Notes: a model not told the origin generated them from the letters alone. A stretch of 64,000 nucleotides of DNA from Patagioenas fasciata (GCF_037038585.1 NC_092522.1:124478661-124542660), one strand, 5' to 3'. Shown: positions 31,311 through 41,935, numbered from the stretch's first letter. Translations and numbers: made by a program.

Positions 31311-31316
31311 AATAAA
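31311..31316 (+). terminator. EFR3B: EFR3B poly(A) signal
   Basis: AATAAA in ccttttccaataaacgttg, followed by the T/G-rich gatgttgcc. Cleavage is expected near 31330. Confidence 0.75.
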
Positions 31317-31407
31317 CGTTGATGTTGCCACCTTTAGGGCTCTTCTGTCTTCACTTGGGCAACGTCTTTCTGCCCTGGACGAGGAAGAATGGTGGTTGGA
31401 GATGGGC

Positions 31408-31413
31408 TTTATT
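31408..31413 (-). terminator. Possible distal POMC poly(A) signal
   Basis: AATAAA on the minus strand (+ strand gggctttattgttcc), a second hexamer beyond the main POMC signal. If used, the POMC transcript would stop about 50 bp short of the EFR3B end. Confidence 0.35.
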
Positions 31414-31437
31414 GTTCCTTAATGGTTCTGTGGTTCT

Positions 31438-31466
31438 AATGGTCCCCAAACTATTCTGTGATTCTA
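31438..31466 (+). mobile_element. Possible CR1 tail remnant
   Basis: tccccaaactattctgtgat resembles a type A tail only; no body is present. Confidence 0.4.
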
Positions 31467-31574
31467 AGATTTCCAGCCCTCCTCTGTACCCCCCCAGCTG
31501 CAGGATTTTACTTTACAACTATTTTTCCCACCCATTTACAACCAACCAGGTGCCCATGGAGACATCGCCGACGC

Positions 31575-31917
31575 CTGCTTAGCTTGCAAAAAAACTTTAT
31601 TATTGTTTTTTAAATTTTTTTAGATTTTTTTTCTTTAGAATTCTTCTAACCCATCATTTACAGTATTGTACAGCTCAGTGAAAATATATGAAAATCATCC
31701 AGCCTCCTCCCAACCGGGCATCACCCCCCCCCATCCCCGTGCGTGTCCGGCGACGTCTTCATCCCAATCCTGTTCCCACCCGGTGACACCCGGGAGCGCC
31801 CCCCCCTCGGAGTGATAATGAAGAAGGACGTAAGGAGTGGTGTCTAAGTGAAACACAAGCCAGCGGGACGCTAAAGCTAAGGGGGAGGGCAGGACGCCCC
31901 TCGGGCTCTCCCCCCCA
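31575..31917 (-). other. POMC: POMC 3' UTR
   Basis: Short UTR from the stop at 31918 to the minus-strand poly(A) signal; the + strand is A/T-rich at the distal end. Confidence 0.75.
31596..31601 (-). terminator. POMC: POMC poly(A) signal
   Basis: + strand TTTATT, so AATAAAG on the minus strand, followed by a T-run (ttttttgc), the usual layout of a vertebrate poly(A) site. Confidence 0.75.
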
Positions 31918-32568
31918 TCACTGCCCCTTCTTGTAGGCGCTTTTGACGATGGCGTTTTTGAAGAGAGTCACTAGCGGGGTTTGGCCGTGCTCCGAGGTCA
32001 TGAAGCCCCCGTAGCGCTTGTCCTTCAAGGGTGCGTGCCAGCGGAAATGGCGCATGCGGTAGGACCCACCGGCCTTCTTCTCCTCCTCTTCCTCCTGGCT
32101 TTCCTCCTCCTCCTCCTCCTCCTCCTCCTCGCCGGGCAGTGCCCCGGTGCCGCCGAGCGCCAGCTCCCTCCGGAACTCCATGGGGTAGCTCTCAGCCGAC
32201 TCCTCCTCCACCCCGTTGGGATAGACCTTGATGGGTCTCCTCTTGCGTCCCACCGGCTTGCCCCAGCGAAAGTGCTCCATGGAGTACGAGCGTTTGCCTT
32301 CCTCCCGCTCCAGCCCCGTTCCCTCCTCCTCCTCCTCGCGGCGGGGCGGTGGGGCGGCGGGGAGCGATGCCGGGGCCGGGTTCCCCCCCGCCGCCTCCTC
32401 CCGTTTGTGGCCCCCGCTGCTGCTGCTGTTCCTCCGGCCGAACTTGTTCCAGCGAAAATGGCTCATGACGTACTTGCGGATGCTCTCGGAGAGGGGCTGG
32501 AGGTGCCCGTTCCCCGGGTAGACCGGAGCCTCGGCCGACAGGTCGGCTTGGCACGCTGCCACGCACGC
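31918..32568 (-). CDS. POMC: POMC exon 3 coding part (residues 44-259)
   Basis: Minus-strand acceptor ccccgctccag, first codons Ala-Cys-Val-Ala-Ala-Cys, stop TGA at 31920-31918. Carries all hormone peptides on one exon, as is usual for POMC. Confidence 0.97.
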   Translation of the reverse strand, partial: ACVAACQADLSAEAPVYPGNGHLQPLSESIRKYVMSHFRWNKFGRRNSSSSGGHKREEAAGGNPAPASLPAAPPPRREEEEEGTGLEREEGKRSYSMEHFRWGKPVGRKRRPIKVYPNGVEEESAESYPMEFRRELALGGTGALPGEEEEEEEEEESQEEEEEKKAGGSYRMRHFRWHAPLKDKRYGGFMTSEHGQTPLVTLFKNAIVKSAYKKGQ

Positions 32569-33600
32569 CTGGAGCGGGGAAAGAGGGGTGGGAAGCGGGG
32601 GGACATCACATTGAGGGTGGTGAGAGCCTGGCCCAGGTTGGGCAGAGAGGTGGTGGATGAACCATCCCTGGAGACATCCCAGGCCAGGCTGGACGGGGCT
32701 CTGAGCAACCTGAGCTGGTGAAGATGTCCCTGCTCATGGCAGGGGCTGGACGGGATGAGCTTGGAAGGTCCCTTCCCACCCAAACTATTCCATGATTCTA
32801 TGGTCACCTAGGGGCACTTTGCAGGGTGTTGCTTGCACAGAGTGGGTCTTCCACAAGATGCTTGTGCCCCACTGAGGTCCCCATGTGGTGCCACCCCCTT
32901 GGTGAGGACCTTTGATGGTTGAGCATCGTGCCCAGGCACCAAAACAGCCCTGGGTGGCTGGAAATGCTACTGGGAGGGCGGCACAGCCCCCACTGCGGGG
33001 ACAAACTTGTCACCTGAGCTGCTGTCAGCACCACCCTCCGTGAGCATCCATGGGGTAAACTTGATACTCAATTTGCTGCTTCATCCCATGCAGGATCCCA
33101 GAATGTCAGGGGTTGGAAGGGCCCTGGAAAGCTCATCCAGTGCAATCCCCCCGGAGCAGGAACACCCAGCTGAGGTTCCACAGGAAGGTGTCCAGGCGGG
33201 TTTGAATGTCTGCAGAGAAGGAGACTCCAATGCAGGAGGGATGAAAAGCTCAAAAACTTATTTAAGCATCATCCCCCAGCGTGAAGCCGAGAGGCACGAG
33301 TCCCCCGAAACCCGTGGGTCACTGGGTGCAAAGCATCACCCCACATCAATGCGGGTCCCCCCCGTGGTGACGCCGTCCCCGTCACCTCCATCCCCAGCCC
33401 ACCGTGCCGTTCCCTGGCGGGGGGGTCAGAACCCAAAGCAACCAGATGGCGATTGCCATCCCTGAGCTTACCAGAACGCCACTGTCACTGGTGAGGTCCT
33501 GGCACCTGCTGCTCTCCCAGCACGGACCAGTGGCACCAGTGGGGTGCCAGAGCAGCAGCCCCAGCAGCACGGGCAGGCTGCCCCACAGCGCGCTCGGCAT
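31918..33600 (-). CDS. POMC: POMC, proopiomelanocortin prohormone (complete, two coding exons)
   Basis: Prohormone of pituitary corticotrophs/melanotrophs and hypothalamic neurons, cut by prohormone convertases. The two coding exons (33600-33472 and 32568-31918) join in phase 0 to give 259 residues. Signal peptide is ~1-25, followed by four cysteines (27, 33, 45, 49) of the N-terminal disulfide domain. Gamma-MSH is 76-86 ([11 protein letters not shown], then GRR for amidation) and an N-glycosylation sequon sits at 90. ACTH is 137-175 ([13 protein letters not shown] start) between KR and RR. An acidic joining/lipotropin segment carries runs of ten and five Glu (190-206). Beta-MSH is 209-226 with core [13 protein letters not shown] after KK. 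Beta-endorphin is 229-259 ([20 protein letters not shown] start) after KR. All expected dibasic sites are present. Length is close to other avian POMC. Confidence 0.98.
32102..32131 (-). repeat. Poly-Glu codon tract in POMC
   Basis: + strand ttc(ctc)9, giving ten consecutive Glu codons (nine GAG, one GAA). A shorter Glu run follows at 32081-32095. Near-pure codon repeat, so prone to length change. Confidence 0.9.
32611..32805 (+). mobile_element. CR1 LINE 3' end (type A) in POMC intron 2
   Basis: ggtggtgagagcctggccca to actattccatgattctatgg. It is antisense to POMC and ends ~40 bp upstream of the exon 3 acceptor. Confidence 0.88.
32806..33093. other. POMC intron 2, no recognised element
   Basis: Ordinary intron DNA between two CR1 pieces. 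Confidence 0.5.
33094..33231 (-). mobile_element. CR1 LINE 3' end (type C), in POMC intron 2
   Basis: Tail atcccagaatgtcaggggtt to tgtctgcagagaaggagact; same orientation as POMC. Confidence 0.85.
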
Positions 33601-33658
33601 CGCCGCTGGGCTCCCGGGGGGGACGCGAGGGCCTTTGGGTCCGGGAACCGTGCAGGAA
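33472..33658 (-). CDS. POMC: POMC exon 2 (5' UTR end plus residues 1-43)
   Basis: Minus-strand acceptor ctttttctccccgtag, so the exon starts at 33658. ATG at 33600-33598, donor gtaagc at 33471. Encodes [20 protein letters not shown] to DLTSDSGVL, the signal peptide and first two cysteines. Positions 33658-33601 are untranslated. Confidence 0.94.
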
Positions 33659-35226
33659 CTACGGGGAGAAAAAGAAGAAAACCCCTCTTTTATTCTTTAT
33701 TGCGACCACCTTGTCGAAGTCGCCTCTGCTGGGGTTGCAGGGGTGGGGTCCCCCAGCTGAGCCCCCCAGCTCTGTCCCATGGGAGATACATTAGTGCTGC
33801 CAACCCCTCCTTCTGCAAAGTTTTCCTCCATCCTCAAGGGATGCTCCTCGCCGTCACCGTGGGGGGGACTTTCTTCCACCAGAGGGGAAACTGAGGCACG
33901 GAAAAGGGAACGCGATGGCTGAAGCTGCGCCCGCATCGCTCTGCTCTGCACCAAAAACCAGGTAACATCCCCCCTCTGTCTCTTCCTTCATCCTTCCCAA
34001 CAGAAAAACCTCTCTTTGGAGCCCAGGTCCTTTGTCACCGCTACCGTCGGTGACAACGGCTGTCGGTGGGGATTGCAGCCGCCTCCGAAAAACCCCATAA
34101 AGATGAGTGATGCTGCGAGGGGAAAGCATTAGGGACCTGCCTTTGGGTTTCATCCCTTGCCAACCGCTCGCGGCTTGCAAACTGCGTCCTCTAAAACCCA
34201 AATATACGCTCCTTCCTAACCTGTCCTGCCGTGCCCCTTGAGCGGCTGCAAACCCGCGGCGTGGTGGGAGGCACGGCTGCAAATAATATTAGATTAGGAG
34301 AGTGAGACGTGAGTATTTTACAACAAATAGCATTGGAATGGGTGGCTTGGCTTACGGGAAGGGCTATGGTGGGGTTTGGGATGTGGCGTGCCCACGGGGC
34401 TGCCAAAATTAACCCAAAATCTGGCAAAAACTGGGGGGCTAGAGGGTTGTTGCTGCTGTGCTGTCAAGATGAGGTCGGGGTTGGTCCCCCAGGATGCAGC
34501 TGAGGGTCCCTAAGGATGCCAAGGTTGCTTTCTCTCTGCAAACCCCAACTCTTTCCCCAAAAATCTGTATTTAACTCAGTTGACACTCGTATCTCACCTT
34601 CCCTCATAATGCAAGGAGGAAAACCCCATCCCGCATTGAAAGAGAACAGATGGAATATCTCGTTTTGGCCCAAAATGTGTGTCTGCAAGGCAGAGCGACC
34701 CTCCCCTCTGATTTCAGAGCCACCAGGTCGAGCCTGGACGGAGGGGAACTTTGCTTGGCAGGGGGAAGAAAAGACCCTGGATTTAGGGTGGTAAATAGTT
34801 CAGAAAGGGGAATAAAACAACCAGACAGGCCAGATTTAAACAGAAATATCTCTCTGTCATCCGACCAAATTTGCAGGTGTCGCTGCTCAGGACTCCCCAG
34901 CACAACAGCACTTCTGTAACACATTAACGCCCCGTAATGCGAATAAACCCGACAATAAACGCAGGCGAGGGGGCCGTAAACCGGAGGCAGGGAGGGAAGG
35001 GGATGTTGTATTTATTTGTTTGTTTGTTTATTTGTTTGATTTGTTTTATTGCCCATCCCTCCCTGCAAAACCCCTGCCACCCACCGCGGCGCCCGCCGCC
35101 GCTGATCCCCACCATCCACCTCTCCCATATATTCGCGAAGTTCCTTCTCCCCCCCACCCCACGCACCCCAAAAAACACATCGGGGAGCCCCCCCAGGGCT
35201 GTGTGGTTGGTTGTCGGGGGGTTTAC
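33659..35226. other. POMC intron 1
   Basis: 1.57 kb between the predicted exon 1 donor and the exon 2 acceptor. Only recognisable content is a (GTTT)n-like tract at about 35006-35052. No CR1. Confidence 0.65.
35006..35052. repeat. (GTTT)n/(ATTT)n microsatellite
   Basis: tatttatttgtttgtttgtt on the + strand, inside POMC intron 1. Confidence 0.85.
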
Positions 35227-35295
35227 CTGCGGGTGGGGTGGGAGCCCGACGGCCGCCGTGCGTCCTCCGTCCCCTTCTCCCGGAGAGCATCTGCC
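35227..35295 (-). other. POMC: POMC exon 1 (non-coding 5' UTR)
   Basis: The 3' border is a clear minus-strand donor, cccgcag then gtaaac. The 5' border is set ~30 bp downstream of the TATA box and is approximate. POMC genes have a non-coding first exon of this size. Confidence 0.75.
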
Positions 35296-35318
35296 ACTCA
35301 ACCGCTGGACCCGCTGGC

Positions 35319-35326
35319 TTTTTATA
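35319..35326 (-). promoter_or_regulatory. POMC: POMC TATA box
   Basis: TATAAAAA followed by gccagcg on the minus strand, ~30 bp before the inferred start of exon 1. POMC promoters are TATA-type. Confidence 0.8.
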
Positions 35327-35457
35327 CCCCCCCACGGTGCCGATCGCATCCGTCTGCGGAGGGAAGGCGGGGGGGGGGCGAGAGGGACCGTTCCAGGTAC
35401 CGAACAAAAGATGAGCAAGCGATGGGCGCCTGCCGGATCCGGCCCCGCGGCGGATGG

Positions 35458-35476
35458 AGGGATTAGCACCTCTCCA
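35458..35476 (-). promoter_or_regulatory. Candidate Tpit/Pitx composite site of POMC
   Basis: The minus strand reads gagaggtgctaatcc. TAATCC is the bicoid/Pitx core and the adjacent AGGTG resembles a T-box half site. The rat POMC Tpit/Pitx element has a similar GATGCTAAGCC core (from memory). It lies ~165 bp upstream of the inferred start. Confidence 0.45.
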
Positions 35477-35480
35477 CGAA

Positions 35481-36059
35481 CCGCAGCCGGGAAAGTTTTT
35501 ACTGACGATGCTGCTAATTGCGTTTGCAGCTTTGGAACCGGGGGAGGGGGTGGATGGAAAGTGTTTTGCAGAATAGGAGCCGCGGCGATGGGTTTGGCAC
35601 GGGTTGTTTATGACCGACGCGCCGGACAGGAGTGTCCGTCACTCCTTAGGCTCAGGTGTGGGAGGGCTTGGTGCTCCCATGGGTGCCAAGGATTTGGGGT
35701 TGTCTTGTTGTGAAATAAAAGGGGGTTTGGTGAAAAGCAAACCTCTCGGGTCAGCAGCGCTGGGCATCTCTGCCTGCCGTGCCGGGGAGTCCTGTGGCCA
35801 CCGGCTTTGGGGTGAAAGCGTTGGGAAAGAGTTTTCCAGCCTGGGGGGTGGCTTTTCCAGAGCATGGCCAGGTCTTTATGGTGTAGGGAGAAAGCGAGGC
35901 CAAGCAGGGTGAGGCTGGGCCAGGCTCAACGCTGCCTTTCTGCACCCAAGACAAGCCCCAGTTTCCCTGCTCCGCTTGAGCTGGACCAGTTTTAGGCTGC
36001 GGACGCTTTCCCTGTTGCACAGCGATGTGAAATCCAGTGGGACTGGGCCCACATCTCGA
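35481..36059. other. Upstream POMC flank, no recognised element
   Basis: Unique sequence up to the first CR1; may hold distal promoter elements. Confidence 0.4.
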
Positions 36060-36545
36060 ACCTTGGGGGCAATTCAGGGCCCCTCAGGCCAAGAAAGGCC
36101 TTGAGGCGCTGGAGCGAGTGGACAGAAGGGAACGGAGCTGGTGAGGGGCTGGAGCACAAGTGTGATGGGAGCGACTGAGGGACCTGGGGGGTTCAGCTGG
36201 AGAACAGGAGCTGAGGGGAGACCTTCTGATCTCTGAACTGCCTGAAAGGAGCTTGGAGCCAGGGGGGTCGGGCTCTGCTCCCCAGGAACAAGCGCCAGGA
36301 GCAGAGGAAACGGCCTCAAGTTGCGCCAGGGGAGGTTGAGGTTGGATCTGGGAACAATTTCTTCCCCAAAGGGCTGTGGGGCATTGGAACAGGCTGCCCA
36401 GGGCAGTGCTGGAGTCACCATCCCTGGAGGGCTGGACAGACGGACATGAGGTTCTCAGGGACATGGGGCAGTGCCAGCATTGGGGTGACACTTGGACTCG
36501 ATGATCTTGAGGGTCTTTTCCAACCAAAATGATTCTATGACTCGT
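36060..36545 (+). mobile_element. CR1 LINE 3' end (type B), long copy
   Basis: cttgggggcaattcagggcc to aaccaaaatgattctatgac; nearly identical to the 14449 and 15925 copies. Confidence 0.9.
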
Positions 36546-39500
36546 TTTCTATAGGGTTGACCTTGGCTAATCTATATCTAAGAGCTGTGCTGGCTTCTAG
36601 GAGGCTCCTTCATACTCCTTGGCCAAGCCTTACACGGGCTAGCAGGAGGGATGCTCCATCCTCTACAACATGTTTGGTGCAGGACAGAACCTTGGAAGGG
36701 GTCTGGGGGTGATGGAGGGACCAAGGAGGCTGGAATGATGGGGAAACTCATCCGGTGCCATGTTTCCAGCCGCCCCAGGCCAGCTGGCTCATGCCTGGAG
36801 GGCTCAGCTCTATTTTTCCACCCAAAATAGAATGACGAAATGCAGACCACCCCTGCGGATGGCTGGGGCTTTGCTAACTCCTGACTCTGTTCTGGAGGTC
36901 ATTTGGGCTAAAACCACATCCCAAAACCCCGCCAAGCCTCACAGGAGAAGTTTAGCAGCAGCAGAACAGTGTTCAGGGCAGGTTTACCAAGGTTTGCAGG
37001 GCTTTTTACACCCTGTGTCTTGCGTGTTTTAGGTGGATTTGCCTCTAACCTTGCTCTTCACCTCCACTGGCTGCTCCCCACAAGCATCCCGCTGTGGTGA
37101 CACTGGTTCCCAGCCACATATAAGGATCAGGAGATGATTTTAAGATTTTTAAGGTCTTTTCCAGCTGTGGGTTTACCCAAGTGGAGAAAAACATCTGCGT
37201 TGGGATTTTCCATCCTCAGCGTGCGATGCCAAGTTGGCCTTTGAAGGCTGGACCATTCTTCTGGAGCACGTAACAGTGATTTTTGTTGTGTCTGGGCTCA
37301 GGGGAGAGCTGGACATGGGCTGTGGGCATCCTTCTCCCCAGCTCGTATGAAGCGCAGTTGTTGCTCCACATGCTTATGAGCAGACAAGCTGCAGGGAACA
37401 GCAAAGCCACACACAGGGGTTTGCCCACGATCGTAGCAGCAGGGAGCACATGTGGTCTCGTCTTGGGTGGGAGAAGAATTTCCTCCTACTTTACTCGATA
37501 CAGTCTTCTGGAGGGAGAGGAGCCAACCCGGGGGAGAGCAGCCCATGAGTGGGATGCTGGGGCTGGAGGGACCCAGAGCATGGTTGAGCCTCTTCGTCCA
37601 GACATCTGCCTTAGGAGAGAGAAGAGGCTGAAAAGAAATAGGACATGGTTTGTCCTTCAGAGGGCTCAGACGTGCATCTCCTTGCCAAGGGATATCGGGA
37701 TGCAACAGATCCACCTGCATAACCTGGGATGGGGTGAAACCCTCCAGAGAGGGGTTACTAATGAGGCAAAGCACCAGAGGCTCAAGGAATACCCTCTGCA
37801 GCATTTCAGTGTGGTTCACCTCTTCTCCAGACCCCATGTCCTCCCCAAATCCATCCCCAGACCATCCACATCTCACCCCAGCACCTGCAACTGCGTCAGC
37901 TGCCTCCGTCCTCCCCTATGGATGCCCCCACCTGCAGTATTTTTCCATGACACAGAGCTATTCTGAGATACTTTATGGCCCAAACCGGAGCTATGATTCC
38001 CACTTTAAAGGCTCTTTCATCTTCATTAGGCCAATCTGAGCAGTTTATATTTATAAGGATGATGCAAAATCTGTTTAGGAAACCTCGGTGAGCGGAGCGG
38101 CTGCAGGTGAAGGGCTGAAATGAAGCATCCTCTGCCATAGCTTTGTGTCCGATATCTCCATCCTCACTGGTCTCACCACCGGTGCTTTCAGTCCTTCCTT
38201 CTGGTGAAAACCACAACTGGAGCTCAACCTCTCAATGCCGGGGAGCTCAGCATCTCCTGGGGATGTTGGTGCCCCAGCATCTCAGGAGGATGCAGGAGTG
38301 CCACCCTTGAAACTGGGATGCTGGCATGAGCAGCTCCCCCTCTCAGTGCTGGACTCTTCCCAGTGTAACAGCAGGATATTAATCTTTTATTACTAAATCT
38401 TTTTAGTACAATTTCTTTCTTTTTTTCCGAAGGGCGTCCAGTGTGTAAGTGATTAGTGGATGCAGCCGGCTCCCAGACAGATGAATGGGAGTGGTGGGAA
38501 GCCAAGACAAGAAGAAAAGGACCCTCCCGCAGGGAGAAAATACCATTATGACTCTTCTTTCTTCTCCCTGAGCAGGGCAGAGCTGAAGAGCATCCAGGAC
38601 CATATAATTACACTGCGAGAGCAGCATCCTTCATCCCTGGCTCTGAGGGTGGCCAGCAGCAAGACAAGCCCACGGGGATCTGCTCCACTCCACTTTCGGA
38701 GTGCCTTGAATGAGATCTGGTGGCTTCACCACAACCTTGTCCCCATAACAGCCACACGCTCAGGACGTGCAGCCCTTTCCCGGCAGGGCTGGACGTGGGG
38801 GTGAGGCATCCATGGGTGAACGGGTTCGTTAGCCGCGTGATATCTGGCCTTTCTGATTTAATTTGGAGAGCAGGTCTCACCTGGGTGTGAATGAGCCGCC
38901 GTGCGAATGTCACAACTGCGCTCAAATCCCGTGGGACGTGGAGCTGCCGTCCCGCCCGGTTCTAAACACCAGCGTCAAGGGGGCAAGAGGTGCTTTGTGG
39001 CTTCCCAAAACCTCGTGATGGCCACCATGGTCTGTCCTAGGAGCTACATGTCCCTCTGGCACAGCCTTTGGGTGCTGAGACAGTCACCTTCCCTGTTACC
39101 TGGGGACAGATTCCCCGCAGGACGTTGACCCAGGTCTCCTGGGCTCAGCACCCACTTCTGCTCCTGTCTGGGTGCAGCTGGTGGTGCTGAGGACCCTGGT
39201 CTATCTGGACCATCTTCATCTTATGTTTGTGAAACGGGATGAGGATGGATCTGCAAGGCTGTTGCATTAGGGGCTTGTGCAGGGTGTAGTGAGCAAGGAC
39301 CCAGGAGACATCCAGAAGAAGAGACAGTTGGATCACCACCATAAAACTATCTATATCTCCATCCCTTGAAGATTTTAAGTCCAGAAAATACTTACTGATG
39401 GTAAAACTGAGCCTTGGAACCAGAGACTGGTAGATCACCCATAGGATCAGGGCCTTTTTGAGTGCCTAAATGGAGGTGAACAACTCTGTGGACACCCAGA

Positions 39501-39631
39501 AATGTGGTTTCCAGCTGGTTTGGATCAAGGGGTCCCATCTGAACCCACCCGTGTCTGCCTTGAGTCCATGGAAGTCAATGGATACAAGACATGCACCTTT
39601 CTGCTGCTTGCTTGGTTGTATCTTCTCCAGA
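36546..39631. other. Intergenic, no recognised gene or young CR1
   Basis: 3.1 kb without a clear CR1. An open frame of 227 codons (37283-37966, +) overlaps a 192-codon one on the other strand; neither shows a domain, a signal peptide or splice sites. Confidence 0.5.
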
Positions 39632-40290
39632 GGAGCAAGAGCAGCTCTGAATTTAAGGGCTGGGCATCCCACCACCCATTCCTTGGCCCATCAACCACCT
39701 GGTACCAGGTTTAAGTTCTCGTGAAGGTGCTGAGCTCCACAGCAAGAACAGCTCTGAATTTAAGGGCTGGGCATCCCACCACCCATTCCTTGGCCCATCT
39801 ACCACCTGGTACCAGGTTTAAGTTCTCGTGAAGGTGCTGAGCTCCACAGCAAGAACAGCTCTGAATTTAAGGGCTGGGCATCCCACCACCCATTCCTTGG
39901 CCCATCTACCACCTGGTACCAGGTTTAAGTTCTTGTGAAGGTGCTGAGCTCCACAGCAAGAACAGCTCTGAATTTAAGGGCTGGGCATCCCACCACCCAT
40001 TCCTTGGCCCATCAACCACCTGGTACCAGGTTTAAGTTCTCGTGAAGGTGCTGAGCTCCACAGCAAGAGCAGCTCTGAATTTAAGGGCTGGGCATCCCAC
40101 CACCCATTCCTTGGCCCATCAACCACCTGGTACCAGGTTTAAGTTCTCGTGAAGGTGCTGAGCTCCACAGCAAGAACAGCTCTGAATTTAAGGGCTGGGC
40201 ATCCCACCACCCATTCCTTGGCCCATCAACCACCTGGTACCAGGTTTATGTTCTCATGAAGGTGCTGAGCTCCACAGCAAGAGCAGCTCA
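39632..40290 (+). repeat. 107-bp x 6 minisatellite
   Basis: The word ctctgaatttaagggctggg starts at 39645, 39752, 39859, 39966, 40073 and 40180, an exact 107-bp period. Copies differ at a few sites (catcaacc or catctacc; aagaacag or aagagcag). The array ends in a partial unit at aagagcagctcaggg. Confidence 0.96.
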
Positions 40291-41680
40291 GGGCAGCCTC
40301 CAGTAAAAAGAGAAATATGGCACGCAAGCATTTTATCAGAGAGGGAGGAAGGAGACCTTTTCCTCTCTACTGGCGTCAACTGATTTTCCTCCTGACTTTG
40401 ATAAAATCAAGATCAGACCTAAAATGAAGAAGAAATGATTGTGTGGCATGGGAGCTGGTGGGACTCATTGCTGCTCTGCCTAAAGCCAATGACTTTCCCT
40501 AACCCTGTTTACATGCAGAAATCTCTAATTGTGCCTGATTCTCTCTGATTTGAACCAAAATCGGGCACTTCTCTAGGAAGGCGCAGCTAAAGGCATTTTG
40601 GGATCTGAACGACGTCACTCTGATCTATTTGCTTGTAGGTATTTTCTGCGATTACTTTTGCTATTTTTGCTCATAGGTATTTTCTGAGTTTACTTCTGGC
40701 ATTTTTGCTTATAGGCGTTTCCTGGCATCCTCTTTTCTTCCTGATACTCGCAAAAAACTTGAGTCACATCGCCCCGCTGGACAGATCATGCACCAAATGT
40801 CATTGCAGGACCCGTGCAGCAAACCCTGTCCCCAAGGAAGCTCCTGCAGGGATGAGAACCTTTACAGCTCGAACAGGTTTGTTTCTACTGCTCTTCCGAG
40901 TTCGTGGTGAAGGACACATCTCTGCAGCTCCTGCAAGAGCCATTTGACTTCCAGCACCTCCAGCATCCTCGTCTGGGAGCTGCGCAGCCCATGTCCCTGC
41001 TCTGTAAAGAAATGCAGCGTTTTTTTAATTATAGGAACAACATTTCCAATGACACAAGTGTTTTAAAAGATGCTCGTTGTTGCTTAGCAGCTCCTGATCA
41101 TCCTTCACGACCCTGATCTCCCTTAGAAATGATGCTCTGGTGGGTACCAGCTGCACGTCTTGCACCAGGACGAGGTGTGTGGCACTGGTTTTGCACTGAG
41201 TGGAGGTTGATGGGGACCCAGAGACTCGGGGAGCTGTGGGTGAAAGGGCTTTGGGTGGCCACGCTGTGACATCTGGGGATGCTCCCAGGCAGCAGCTGGT
41301 GTTGCTGCAGATGTAACTGGTGAGAAGAGCCAAAGGCAGGAGGACAAAGACCATCTGCACCTGGGGAGGGGTGTGCGTGACCCCAAAAGATGCCGAGGAA
41401 AGCATCCTGGAAAAGCAGATGAGGGAACACTTGTCATTTTGGACATGCAGCTCTGGATGCAGAGTGTTTTCTCTAGGGAAGGTGTTGGTTTGCATAGCAG
41501 GCTTTGAGCACCTCTTGGCACATTTATCCCCCGTTGTGGCTGGATTTCCCCAAATATTGGTAGGCTGGAAAATGGCAACATGTTCTGGCACCTCCAGAAT
41601 TCCCTTGTCTTTCCCATTTTGATTTTTCCAGGCAGAAAGTTCATCCCAACTGGCAAAATCTTTTCAGGGAAGCCCTGTCA
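40291..41680. other. Intergenic, no recognised element
   Basis: AT-richer sequence with a short duplicated phrase, taggtattttctg, at ~40638 and ~40675. No gene identified. Confidence 0.5.
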
Positions 41681-41933
41681 TGGAATCGCAGAATCATTTT
41701 GGTTGGAAAAGACCTTCAGGATCATGGAGTCCAACCATAACCCACCCCTGTCCCTGCTCCATGTCCTGAGAACCTCATGTCCGTCTGTCCAGCCCTGCAG
41801 GGATGGTGACTCCAGCACTGCCCTGGGCAGCCTGTTCCAATGCCCCACAGCCCTTTCGGGAAGAAATTGTTCCCCACATCCAACCTCAACCTCCCCTGGC
41901 GCAACTTGAAGCCATTTCCTCTGCTCCTATCTG
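41681..41933 (-). mobile_element. CR1 LINE 3' end (type B), reverse
   Basis: Tail tggaatcgcagaatcatttt to gaagccatttcctctgctcc. Confidence 0.87.
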
Positions 41934-41935
41934 TC

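Larger units (their letters stand above)
28178..31335 (+). other. EFR3B: EFR3B 3' UTR
   Basis: No further splice-bounded exon follows the stop. The first convincing poly(A) hexamer with good context is AATAAA at 31311-31316, giving a ~3.1 kb UTR, consistent with the long 3' UTRs of EFR3 genes. It holds a ~770-bp minisatellite, an internal AATAAA at 30678, an AT palindrome and a short GT repeat. Confidence 0.75.
35080..35480. promoter_or_regulatory. CpG-rich promoter region of POMC
   Basis: CpG dinucleotides are frequent through exon 1 and the upstream promoter and scarce on either side, a small CpG-island-like block. Long open frames on both strands here are due to composition. Confidence 0.6.

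Noticed and set aside
34924-35713. Long open frames on both strands at the POMC promoter
   Set aside because: They cover the TATA box, exon 1 and CpG-rich promoter; the codon content is Pro/Arg/Gly-rich as expected from CpG-island composition.
37283-37966. 227-codon + frame in the POMC upstream flank
   Set aside because: An equally long frame lies on the other strand. It shows no domain, signal peptide or splice signals, so it is most likely chance in GC-rich DNA.
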